Origin: Cladopsammia gracilis
Taxonomy: Eukaryota; Cnidaria; Anthozoa; Scleractinia; Dendrophylliidae
Direction of reading: 5' to 3'
Assembly: GCA_022457155.1 (NCBI GenBank)
Contig: JAJGOT010000220.1
Span: forward strand, 807,501 to 871,500
Length of the DNA: 64,000 nt
Position 1 is the first letter of the stretch. Every line of letters starts with the position of its first letter. Below, in pieces: positions 22,611-33,615 of the stretch. Made by a program: the position numbers and the translations under genes. The notes under the pieces are model-generated. The model worked only from the letters and a program-made list of their open reading frames with translations, had not been told where the DNA came from and did not search any database.

Positions 22611-22772
22611 CAGTGAAACCTGTATTAAGCGGACACTAGCTGCTTGGGCCCCTAAATTTTCTTCCCATATTTACTGTAAAACGAACCTGTATTCAGCGGA
22701 CCTCCCTAATAAGCGGACACTAGCGAGGGTCCCGAGGGTCCCGAGGGTGCCTGCTTAATACAGGTTTCACTG
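22611..22772. mobile_element. 162-bp MITE, Tigger-like ends
   Basis: Ends CAGTGAAACCTGTATTAAGC and GCTTAATACAGGTTTCACTG are exact or near-exact inverted repeats of about 20 bp. Inside are a second 'cctgtattcagcggac' copy and a triple 'cgagggtcc' repeat. Non-coding. The CAGTGAAACCT end is typical of pogo/Tigger derivatives. Confidence 0.75.
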
Positions 22773-23660
22773 TGGTAAGAGTTTTAAAGAAGGATAGAAC
22801 ACAGAAAATTATTTTTGAAACACCAATAGTGACCATCTACAAATATTTTTTTGTTAACTTCATATTTTAACATTAAAACGTCATTAATTTCTAATATTTG
22901 TTCTTTTTCTTAATTTCACAAATCACCCCTTTTCTCATTCACACACTCTAAAAATCACCCCAGAAACAGTCACAAAACATTCAAAAACACATTCATCTAC
23001 AAACGTAACTAATATATATAGATAGGCAGAGCCTAACAGCGAAGCACTATGAACAAGCTTAACTAAGGTGAAAGGTCGGAAGCACAAGAATTAAGATTGA
23101 CGACCTGGCTATTTTTCAATTTTAGCAATTCTCAAAAAACAGTATTACCCGACCGTCTGCACAGTACATTAAGACCGTAGAAAAGTTCACAAAAACAACT
23201 TTTCTCCGTGTAGAGATACAGGTACGACTACTTTCCGAATAAAATACAGTTTTTGTTTGCCAAAAATTGCCCGAGAAACTGATTTGGAAATCAAAATTTC
23301 AAAAATACACAAACATATTTGCATAAGGCGATGCGAGTGAAGATAGAACTGTACTATAAAATCAAAGTCTTGTTTTGTTTATAAAATCGCTTTTCAATCT
23401 ATCTAATGAATGAACAAACACATAAAAATGGACAACACAATCTTCTTTCGAAAAATTTTATTCAAATCTTCATTAGTTTATGTTTAAAAGTAAAACACGT
23501 ACGATTTACAGCGCATCAAGGCAAAGCTGTCCTATCGATGAAATTCAAGATAACAGCACGACTTAATTTGAGCACATTTCATAAACATGTCTCCAAAACA
23601 CAAAGGAAAAGTCAATCAAAAATTGATATCAACACAAATTCCCATCGAAAAATGTGATTT
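22773..23660. other. intergenic, no feature identified
   Basis: AT-rich. The ORF at 23406-23657 is low in complexity and without motif. Confidence 0.4.
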
Positions 23661-23990
<330 letters not shown>

Positions 23991-24439
23991 CTCATATATA
24001 GTCTGTCAAAAAATGTTTACTCTCGATGAAACACAACCAATTTCTGATGCAAATGAGAAAGAACAGCAAAGACAACAACGCTGGATTCCAGAAGTGGCTG
24101 GAAATCCTTGTCCGTGAAAATTAACTACCGAAGCTCCGCTGAACGGTGACTTGAAATTCAGCGCAATCGCGATCGAACAACGAAGACGAACAACGAGAGC
24201 TTACATTACAAAGACTTCGAACATCCTAGGCACACCGTTTGACTAGGTTCAAACGCCTTGACAAAATGCCGCCATTAGAATTCTGAACGAAACCGATCAG
24301 GAGAGGCGACACCGACTGGAAGTGTTGGACAAAATAACTCTGTTTGTAGACGCAACGAGAGGCGGCAAGAATTCCCGGAAGAATTACACGATCAGCTAAA
24401 TACCCGTGACGAATATCTTTCATACCTGATACGGTACGT

Positions 24440-25535
24440 AGTATACGGTTCAGTTGCTACACATTGACATTACAGTCATTAGCTGGTCATGATTGCTAAC
24501 AGAAAATTGTTTTTTCCTAACAACATTACTGCTTCACATTTATTATTGGAACGGTGATCAGTATCTTAAATCTCCTCACAATATCAGTGTACGAGCAAGT
24601 ACATAGATTATACAAATTGAGAACCTGATCACCTTCAACATAAGTTGTCTGTGGAAATTGAATACAAATTCACTGTAGTTATATGGCTATGTGAACTGCA
24701 TTGACACCAGTAATGAGAATGTACATCAACAAATTAATTTTCATTTCAAGATTTTTAAAGGCGCTAACTGGTCATGAAGGCCTAAGTCCTGGTCTTAACC
24801 TACAAATTCTCCATCCAGGTCTCTATACATTGCTTATCGTATTTGCAGAGAATCTGTTGCTTCATCTTGAATATTCATGTTTTGTAATCAATTTTGTAAT
24901 TCCCATCACCTGTATCCAAAATATGGTATTGTTACTGCTGGGAGAATCTCATGCCACTTTCACCATTGAGTTGTTATTTTTTGGACAACATCACTTTTCA
25001 GCAGCAGTAACCTCCTGTGATCTCAACCATTCAAACGAATAGAGAATTGCATTACCGATTCTTTGATTCCCAGTATATAGAACAAAAACTATAGCAGTAT
25101 GTAGAGGGAACAGGAGATACCACTTGCTCACAAGTTTCAAAAATGGAATTTAATTGAGACATTCAAAATAAACAGAACACCACTGCATATTCTCCTGGAC
25201 CGAAGATGGGAAGTGGGGGGGGGGGGGGGGGCAGTCCCATGGCAGTCCCATGGCAGTCCCATGGCAGTTACATGGCAGTTACAACGACCCACTGCTCAAA
25301 ACCCAACACTGACCAACACCAGCTCTCCAGGAAGACAGGGCACAAAGTACAAGTTAAATTGAAGAGACTGAGAACGAAAATGTCTCATCTTTAAATGAGG
25401 TCATTGCCATCAAGCAACCCAACCTCTCCATTTAAATCAGAAATTCCATCTCTCCCTCCCACATCGCTAAAATTTTGCACTGCATCCTCCCCCGAGCTTC
25501 GCGAGGTTCTGCGAGACACGTATTTCTAGTTTTAC
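24440..25535 (+). mobile_element. unclassified ~1.1-kb dispersed element, intact copy
   Basis: The same sequence is found, split, at 41690-41955 plus 45103-45885. Shared features in order: 'ggaacggtgatcagtatctt', an ORF (24701-25042 here, 114 codons including the stop) that stays open in both copies (GHEGLS, LLLGESHATFTIEL, FFGQHHFSAAV), a long poly-G tract (25215-25231), and an end with 'ttctgcgagacacgtatttc'. There are no terminal inverted repeats. The predicted protein is unknown. This copy supplies the empty site for the fold-back insertion in the other. Confidence 0.65.
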
Positions 25536-25850
25536 CTTTAAATCACTGGACTGCTTGGAAATTCATTAAAACTCCGCTTCTTCGGTTCTGAAATCCGTAA
25601 TAAAAACAAGGCATCCCCCGCATTGCTCCTGCATTGATAAAAACGTACGAGGGTTCTTCGAAGCAAGATTTTATCCCCGAAAGCACCATACTCTATGAGT
25701 ATGGTGCTGCGCAGCTGGGCCTTCGGCCCGGCAAGTGCTCCGCTATGATGGCATTTGTGAATTACTTGAAACTTTAAGGAGATAATTCCTTGGAACCGAG
25801 AGTAGCGCTAAAATGACATTTAACTGTAAGGAATATCTATTGATCCACGA

Positions 25851-26095
25851 TAATAGACCATTTTACAGTTTCAACTTCGTAACCTGGTCTTTGTGTGGAA
25901 ATGAGGCTGAAGTTGACCTTGTTTTGACAGAAACCTTTCTTCTTTTCATTTGTAATTCATGTTGTTCTTATGCTGACTAACATGATTTACATATGAAAAG
26001 CAGGAAGGTTTGTATCAAAACAAAGTCAACTCCAGCCTCTGCACTTTCACACAAAGGCCAGGGTACTAAGCACACAACTGTAAAATGGTCTATTA
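25851..26095. mobile_element. 245-bp palindromic MITE
   Basis: Ends TAATAGACCATTTTACAG and CTGTAAAATGGTCTATTA are perfect inverted repeats. The interior arms also pair ('aaccttgttttgac' type words against 'caaaacaaagtcaac'). Non-coding. Confidence 0.8.
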
Positions 26096-26457
26096 AAGAA
26101 GCTTGGGCAAGAACGTCCTAAGTAACTTTTCGGGTAAAATAATTTTTTCTGTCTCAATTATGACTGCATCATGTTGAAAGAATTCCAACCAGATGACAAA
26201 ATCGTTCTTTTTAAACGAAATTAATTTTTACCTAATTTTCAATTTTTCCCAAAACGTTTAATGTGAAATGTGGAATTTCTTGCTTCGACTGGATATGTTT
26301 TAAATATTTGACCATGACTCACTAAAATTGTTGAAAAGAGAGTGCCTTAAAGTGCCTTGAGTTCGATCAAAGTTTTAAAGTACTTTTTTTGCAAATGGTC
26401 TTGATAGCACAAGTGTTAAAAATATTTTCAAAAATACAACCACACTTTTGATTTTGC

Positions 26458-26492
26458 GGAACATGTTTCGATGTTTCAAACATCATCATCAG
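26458..26492 (-). ncRNA. hammerhead-ribozyme-like motif, canonical core
   Basis: On the - strand: CTGATGA, then a 6-bp stem (GATGTT/AACATC, loop TGA), then GAAAC, and 'atgttcc'. This is the CUGANGA-stem II-GAAA arrangement of a minimal type I hammerhead. Hammerheads are known from Penelope-like elements. Activity is not shown. Confidence 0.6.
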
Positions 26493-26735
26493 CCATAGTG
26501 AGTGTTACAATAATTTTTTAAAAAATAGACGTATATATATATAATACTATTAATACAATGATTATTTGTAATGAAATGTTCGTTTAAAATTCAAACTAAC
26601 CAATAACATAGCAAAATAAACAAATGACAAAAGAAATAAACGGTAAAAGTTAAAAATGCAATGATCAACTGATTTGATAAAAGAAGCAAGGCTGATAAAC
26701 GGTACGGAAACGACTATATTTGTAAAAAATCCAAT

Positions 26736-26765
26736 ATTTCGAAAGGTACAGCCTTTCTTCTTCAG
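26736..26765 (-). ncRNA. second hammerhead-like motif in the same Penelope tail
   Basis: CTGAAGA, a 6-bp stem (GAAAGG/CCTTTC, loop CTGTA), then GAAAT on the - strand, about 270 bp upstream of the first in element orientation. Core bases fit the hammerhead consensus. Confidence 0.5.
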
Positions 26766-27425
26766 GGTCTTACAGATAACTCGTAAGGCCAAAAAACGTT
26801 ACAATTTAAATTTAAAAGGGGGCGGGGGATTAAATATGATTTTTTTTTTTGATACTATGACAGCATAAACTGAAGTGACAAAGTAAATGTAAATAACCGT
26901 AGTAACTAAGCAATATAGAGGTAAGAAAAACATGCAACACAATACTACAGTAAATATAAGTAATGGAAACTGAGAAAAGATGTCATGTTTCATCTCTTCT
27001 ATTTAAACCTAAGGGTACAAGGGTCTGACCTCTCTCAATAAGCATATCTTATCAGCCTTGCCTTTTTTATCAAATCGTTTTATTATTTTATAGCTGATTA
27101 GATCCTTTACTACAGGATCCGGTGCTTCTATCTCGTTACGGTGGTCTTTGCAAATACAGTTACTTGTTTTCAATGATAAACTGACATGATCAACTTGTTT
27201 GTTAAGTTCAGGTTTCAAACGCTCAATATGAAAGCTCTCCTTGATTTTGAGTTGATAATAGGAGGTGGCATTATCAATAATTTTGAAACAAGAGACATCA
27301 CAAACATCTTGACAATTTTAGACGAACTAAGATGTTTAAAAATATGAGAATTTTTATCCCGGGAAAGGTGCTCACTTACACGTGTATAGAAATGCCTGTT
27401 GGTTTCACCAACAAAAGGAAATAAT

Positions 27426-28225
27426 GTATTAATGTAATAATGTATTAATGTATTAATGTATTAAGTAATCTGTCCAAATCCTTTTTCAATCCGATCAAGG
27501 GAAAACGTTTTTTTTATTTGCACGGCCGACGTTAAACACGAAGTTCCGGGTATAAAAGAAGACTGGCCTGGCCATTCTCACCTCCAGTCGTCAATCAACC
27601 ACTGAAGCATTAACAACTGACAAAAAGCATGCGTCATTACTAAGACCATTGCTAACACAATTTGGATAAACTTTATGAAAGTTATATCAGAAGTCTTTAT
27701 GAACTTTTTATCGCTTGTTTTGCTTAGGTAAAATATTGGTTTAATTAGATTTTTGAAGCCAATTATATTTAAAGGACGCGCAAGTTAACCACGTTTTGTG
27801 ACTGAAAGACGTCTTAATTTGCATTTCACAACCAAAAGGTGCGAAATGGGGGAGGAGCGAAGCCTTTTATACCGGAACCAACATCGTGTTTTTAAACTTC
27901 GTGTTTTTAAAGCTTAATTAAAATTAAGCTTTCATGTTTCTGAAGTTCCAAAAGATAGCCAGCGAAAGTGACGTCAGAGAATCAAAAATGCCTCACCTCG
28001 GAGAGTTAAACCTATTGTTTTGTGCCGTTCTTGCTGCCGTTGTCGTCGTGACGTGAGTGATAGAATATGATATTATGAGAGAGGAATTTTTGAGTCTCTC
28101 ACTTTCGCTGACTACTTTTGGAACTTCAGAAACATGCAAATTTAATGGTGGCCGTGCAAATGCGAAAAGTACGGCCCAAAAAATACCGTTTTCCCTTGAT
28201 CGTATTGAAAAACGGTTTGGACGGG
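27426..28225. other. intergenic; left part of a dispersed repeat from ~28119
   Basis: Short ATTAATGT-type repeats occur at 27424-27465. The stretch 28119-28225 is homologous to the repeat in an SLC1-B intron at 61985-62090. No gene supported. Confidence 0.45.
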
Positions 28226-28228
28226 TAA

Positions 28229-28670
28229 GGCTTGGTTCCCACTAGCGACATAACGATCATAATCATAAACATAATCATAATCACAACGTTGTTATGATCT
28301 AGTGGAAACCCATACGAACAAGCCATCGACTTTAAATTTGACGCTCGTCAAAGTTGGACGCCATTTTGGAATAGCATGAACTGCAAATTACTGGAACTAG
28401 GACGTTCATTGGCCAAAATACAATGTATTAACATACGTCATTATGATCACAACTATGACTGCTAGATTTTACGTTACCACTACGACATAAGCATGATCAC
28501 AGACATAATCATAATCATAAGAAAATGACCGATCATTTTCTTATGATTATGATTATGTCCTAAGCGTCTTTATGATTATGTTTTTCGGCGTTCCCACTAC
28601 GACATAAGCGACATAACGCCCATTATGATTATGATTATGATCGTTAAGTCGCTAGTGTGGTAACCAAGCC
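28229..28670. mobile_element. 442-bp Harbinger-like MITE
   Basis: TAA is duplicated on both sides (28226-28228, 28671-28673). Inverted ends of about 40 bp start GGCTTGGTTCCCACTAGCGA; the right end has the complementary form (aagtcgctagtg..accaagcc). The 3-bp TWA duplication is the PIF/Harbinger hallmark. The homologous repeat at 61985-62165 lacks it, which confirms an insertion. Interior words such as 'cataatcataatcat' are low in complexity. Confidence 0.8.
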
Positions 28671-28732
28671 TAACTTAATACATTATTTCCTTCTGAAAAA
28701 TGCACAAAAAATTTATCCAACTGGCACTTTAA

Positions 28733-29556
28733 AAAGAGCTATGTCGTAGGGGTTTTGACGATTTTGGATGAAAACTGCGCATGCCCTCAAATTAAGACTA
28801 CATACCTTTGTTAAACACATAATGCTTATAGAACACCAAAAGTAGATATCAGGTGAATTTTCAAAGAGAGAATAACCACAATCAGGGTTTTAGCGAGTTT
28901 TCTAAGACAAAAGGCGATAAACTTTAATTTTTTCAAGTTGCATTCCATTGCTATCCTGGTCGTCTATGGTCGTCTCAAGCCACTTATTTTTATTCTTAGA
29001 GCACAAGCAGAATGATTTTATTTAAACGAAGTCTAACTTAGACCGCGTTTGAAGACATTCAACGAACCTCTACATCTGTTTATATGAAGGTCATTTCAAG
29101 TCAAAAAATGGATTTCTAGCCTGTGTTATATGCCTTCTGAACAATGTTCACAGTAACATTTAAAACATTAGAGATGGTCAGATTGAAATTGGTTTAGACC
29201 GAGGTTTTGTTAAACACTGTCTAAACTTTGTTCAAATAATATTTTTTCAGTAGAAACGCAAAAATAATGGTCCAGTTTTGTTTAAAATTGCTTTACGAGT
29301 ATAATGAAACTACAAACAAGTGTCCCTGACAACAGATGGCCAGGATGAATGTGTTAAATGTTAATACCATTGTTAAATGTGCATGTTTTGGAAAATTAGC
29401 TAAAAAAACTGATTATGGTTTTTTCTTTCTACAATAATTTACTTGTTATCATGTTCTTGGAGATCTAAGAGCATTTCGTGTTTGAAGTAAGATGCTCAGT
29501 TTTAATTCTAGCACAGTCTGAGACAAAAACATAAAACCCGCCATGGCATAGCCCCT
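28733..29556. mobile_element. 824-bp TTAA-flanked element, decayed copy
   Basis: Bounded by TTAA (28729-28732, 29557-29560). The left end AAAGAGCTATGTCG and the right end CATGGCATAGCCCCT resemble the ends of the better copy at 54384-55290 (AGGGGCTATGTCGCG). No ORF. Confidence 0.6.
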
Positions 29557-29560
29557 TTAA

Positions 29561-30400
29561 AGCAACACTAAAGTGGTGACAGAGCTCCTTTAAACCCAAA
29601 CACCAGATTAAAGCAAACATCCACAAAGCGTCATTTAGGGAATTCTTGTCCGTAGCCCTTCAGTAGTAATTATTATAACAAAAACGTTTTGTTTATCAGT
29701 TATTATAACAACTGCAATGTATCAGACGCAATTTTGTAATTAAAACTAGTCTACTTGATTTGTAAATTGAAATTATCGTTTGACATTTGGAAGGAATCTC
29801 CAACATGTACCGTAATCTTGTCCTGTGAGCATGGCTCTAATTAATATAAGAGTTACTTAACAAAGTTTATTATGTCAATTATAACTGCGTATAGTGTATT
29901 TACATGATAAGCTCAGTTGTTATCATAAACATTCCACTTTTAACAAAGGTTTTAGAAATTGCTGCCATAAATCTATACCTTATTTAAACCTTAAAAGATA
30001 CCACAAAATGTACAACTGTGGATCTTTCGAAACTGAACACATCCTAAGCAGCTCTAAGCGGTACCTTATTTTAAACGCTGCAAGGTACAACGGGCATTAC
30101 CGTCTCTCAGTATTAAAGAAATACTATGGCCAATAAACACTGATTGTACATAGCTCTGACTGCAAAATTAGCGTTGAAATATTGACTGACTCAGGGACTG
30201 ACTATTATGCATTATGTAAATATGCTATGTATTGGCAAACACCTCAGCGGCACCAAAACTTTATTTTTAACCGTTAGTAAGGTACGAGGTCACTTTTATA
30301 TCGGACTCCCCCCATGCATTAAATAAATACTATGGCTAAACACTGATTGTACATGAAAATGGCCACTTTCAACCTGCAGACTGCAGAATGTTTAGAAGTG
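29561..30400. other. intergenic, no feature identified
   Basis: AT-rich 3' flank of the Kelch gene. The ORF at 29894-30136 has no motif. A possible - strand polyadenylation signal (tttatt on +) lies near 30260. Confidence 0.4.
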
Positions 30401-30404
30401 TTGA

Positions 30405-30600
30405 AATACAGTTGAAGCTCTTGTTAGCTACCACCGTGAGGATTCGAAAAAGTGGTCTTAACTTAAGAACTGGTCGCTGCACATGAAAAAATTTCATGAT
30501 GACTGAGAATTTCAGTAAACATGGTTTCGTGAGGGTGGTCGCAGAAGGGATCCGGAACGGGTCGTTTACGAGAGGTGGTGCCAAGAAAAGAGTCAACTTT
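30405..30600. mobile_element. decayed Tigger-like end (gaccacc/gtggtcg words)
   Basis: 'acagttgaagctc' and 'gctaccacc' followed by 'gtttacgagaggtggtg' resemble the ends of the element at 8876-12363. It overlaps the 3' flank of the Kelch gene. Confidence 0.4.
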
Positions 30601-30643
30601 ATAGATATCATTTATGCAAGTGGAAACCGCAATCTTGAATATA

Positions 30644-33122
30644 TTATTCTGCCGTCAAATTTTCTTTCTTTACTGGCATACAGCACAGAACTGCATTTTT
30701 GTCCACCTTCCCTAAATTCTCCCACTCATCTAAAGGAACAGCATACACTTCCCCTGGTGGGAATCGTATGCCAAGGTCTAATGGCAAGTTGTTAATGATG
30801 AAGTAAACCCTCCCTTCAACTTCTACTGCTCCGAGGTTGTTTGGGGGAATATGGGGTTGATCTACATAAGACCAAGTGTTGTTTTGCTCATCATACACTT
30901 CAACCAAGGCTTTACCACCACAAGGTTCACCATTACCACGCTGTACAGAACATTGACCCCCAGCAACGTAGAGTCTATTGTTTACTACAAAAAGGCTGGA
31001 TCCATAGTGACAGCCTTTAGTTGTCGCCTTTTGTTCCCACAGGTTTCTTTTTGGATCAAAGTAATACAACACTGCCGCTTTAGCTACCCAGTAATTACCC
31101 CAAGTTTGATGATGAACCATTTCTCTTTGTCCATAAAGCACATAAATACAAGATCTAAAAACTACAGCTGCTTTGTTGCAAAATGTTGAAGGATTCATGT
31201 CACATGCAGCACCTGATTTAGATACACATTGCCACTTGTTTGTACCTATACTATACCTGTAAGGATCCAGTGATTGGTATATTGCATATATATGGTCATC
31301 AATACAACATAGACAATTGATTTGATTGGCTAAGCCAACAAAAGGTGGGAGTGTCTCCCATGTGTTACTTACTATATGATAACGGTAATTAACAAACTCA
31401 TTCCCCTTCTTTGCTGCTACATACAGGTAATTGCCAGCATATTCAGCAGCAAAACATGCTGTTGCCTCAGACAATTGTGCCATCGATGGCAGAGCTTTCC
31501 AGGTTTTAGTTTGGACGTCAAAGTACTGCATCTGATTCTGAGAAATAATGGCAACAAGAACCTAAAACAAAATCAAGAAAGTCGCAATGTTAGAGCCAAG
31601 TAAGGCCAAGAAATGCATGCAACACCCCACAACAAGACAAAATTTTAGAAAATAGATTTCAAAAGTGATTTAAAAAAATTCTTTTAGAAAATACTTGCAC
31701 ATGGCGTTACTTACATTGGCATAATATGCAACTAAATTGTTCTACAGTATATAACTATATGAATATTTTTAAATATTCATATATCATATAAATATTCATA
31801 TATATAAAAGTACTACATAACGACATTTAAGTATTCCAAGTAGATAGTTGCTTATCGTTACGTTATGTATAGATTCACACATAACGAAATATAAGCGATT
31901 AGATAATTGCTAAACGTTGTTTTGTTATGTATACTGGAAGCATGACGCAATTTATGCAATTAGATAATTTGCAAATATATGTATTCCCCTTCCACGTGAG
32001 GGCCTGTGCGAAAAGGCTGTGAATATAAAGGGGCGATTTTGGTCAAAAAATTGAAACAAGCTCTCAACTTGCCCAGCTTCAATCGTGTACAGCTTCCTTT
32101 TGCATCAAACAATAATTTAACTAATAATTAATTAAAAACAATTCCCTATGTTTGTACGGAATTTTTTCTTTTCCTAATTAAAGCTTTGCATGAATATTTT
32201 TTGTATTTGTCTAGCACTCCCCTCAGTCAAATATAGAATGGTCCGTCTCTTACTGTAACACTTGAAACAAAGTGTAAGGAGGATTTTTTCTTACCTGACT
32301 TATTGATCTTGGTTTTGCTTTCTCTAAAGCAAACTTTGTGATGTTTGAAGGCCTATAGTTATGCCGAAATGCGTCATACAGAAGCATATGAATCTCTGGC
32401 ACTCGTTGCATCTCCTCCGTGTCAAGCTCTTCAATCACCTCCCCGATGTCTACCAGTCCCAGACGAACGGCTCCGATAACTTTTGCTGCGACTGACATCC
32501 TCTCTTCCGTCTTGTACTTGATCCACTGCATCACTGATTTGAAGACGAATGTCTCTGAAGGAGCAGTGAGGTCATCTCGACTGAGAAGGTTCCACAACTG
32601 ATCTGCGTCAATATGGGACAAGAATTCTTCACTTTCACAGATCTCTTTATACATAGAGGCCATTTTGCATCGTGTAGCTTCTTGCAGGTCTGTCAGACCG
32701 TGGCGATCAGCAATCGTGCAGATGCGACAATACGTCTCAACGTCAAACCGAAGCTGAACAAACTCGGTCTGAAGGAAATCACAACATTGTTCAACAACAC
32801 TCGTGACTTGAAGGTGATCAGCTGCAATGAGAACTTCAAAAACGCTTTCATCGTTAACATTGAGATTTCCACTGTAGATGGAATCCATCACGATTTTCAA
32901 AGCTGCTGATGAGACGCTTTCATCTTTGAGCTCGATCACTTCCTGGTTCGACTCCTTCATGTCATGAGCAAACATAGCGTGAAAGTAATCGCTATTCGCA
33001 GCGAGTACAATGCGGTGAGCTGGGAAAAGGTCTTCACCCACTTTTAAACGAACGTCTATGAATTTACCTTCTTCTCGAAACTGAGCACACTTGGACAAAA
33101 GAATCTCGGAATGGGCAGCCAT
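30644..33122 (-). CDS. Kelch-like protein (BTB-BACK-Kelch), complete, 2 exons
   Basis: Exon 1 is 33122-32295 (276 codons) and exon 2 is 31561-30644 (305 codons plus stop); the phase-0 intron has GT-AG ends. The product has 581 aa, normal for the family. Seen: a BTB fold at ~20-120 ([26 protein letters not shown]), a BACK domain at ~130-240 ([30 protein letters not shown]), then about five Kelch blades ([55 protein letters not shown]). Members usually act as substrate adaptors of cullin-3 ubiquitin ligases. The Gly-Gly pairs are kept in only one blade, so the propeller is divergent. It starts 493 bp from the oppositely directed UGT gene. Substrate unknown. Confidence 0.92.
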
Positions 33123-33615
33123 GTTTGATTATTCAGTGATCGCACGTAGACGCATTTCACTTTAAACGAGCAGAAACTGGCACGAAAATTTGATGTGTAT
33201 GATCACGCGACCAAGCAGGTCACGCGAGCCAAAAGCGTCGTCAAGCGAACAATCGAATAAAAAAAAAACCAGTTATAACACCAAGAAATAAAGAAATAAT
33301 TAAAAACCACGCTTGCTGCTTGAATAATAAAACAATTATTGAACTTGGCTTTCACAAAATATCGTGATTTATCGGTGTCTCGTCTCGCATATTAATTATC
33401 AATCTGCTCGCCACTGACAAATCGCGAGCAGCTCCTTGTAAAGTTAAATTGGACATCTTTCGGGTTGATCGTTATTTTGCTTAAGTCTTGATAACTTCAC
33501 TTATGCGGTTGAGGCTATGTGTGTACATTTTTGTACCCTTAGAATAAAAGTTGTCATATGTTCAAGAAAGCATTGCGTGACGCGTTTGTAACCGCCCTTC
33601 GTGCACAAAGTGAAG
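33123..33615. promoter_or_regulatory. probable bidirectional promoter between Kelch and UGT genes
   Basis: This is the only 493 bp between two divergent start codons and contains no mobile element, unlike most of the window. It must hold the 5' untranslated regions and at least part of both promoters. 'tcacgcga' occurs near 33204 and again as 'gtcacgcgag' near 33220. No clear TATA box is assigned. Confidence 0.5.

Larger units (their letters stand above)
26456..27425 (-). pseudogene. Penelope-like element end, GIY-YIG domain (copy 2)
   Basis: The - strand reads FVGETNRHFYTRVSEHLSRD from about 27420, the GIY-YIG core, then shifts frame and continues YQLKIKESFHIERLKPELNK to a stop at 27009. 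These are the typical middle and C-terminal blocks of Penelope-like GIY-YIG nucleases. The reverse transcriptase is missing. A tail of about 550 bp follows with two hammerhead-like cores. 5'-truncated, frameshifted and not functional as a protein. Confidence 0.8.

Noticed and set aside
27988..28052. Short ATG frame resembling a signal peptide (LLFCAVLAAVVVV) followed by a GTGAGT donor
   Set aside because: It directly precedes repeat sequence and no downstream exon joins it; probably repeat-derived.
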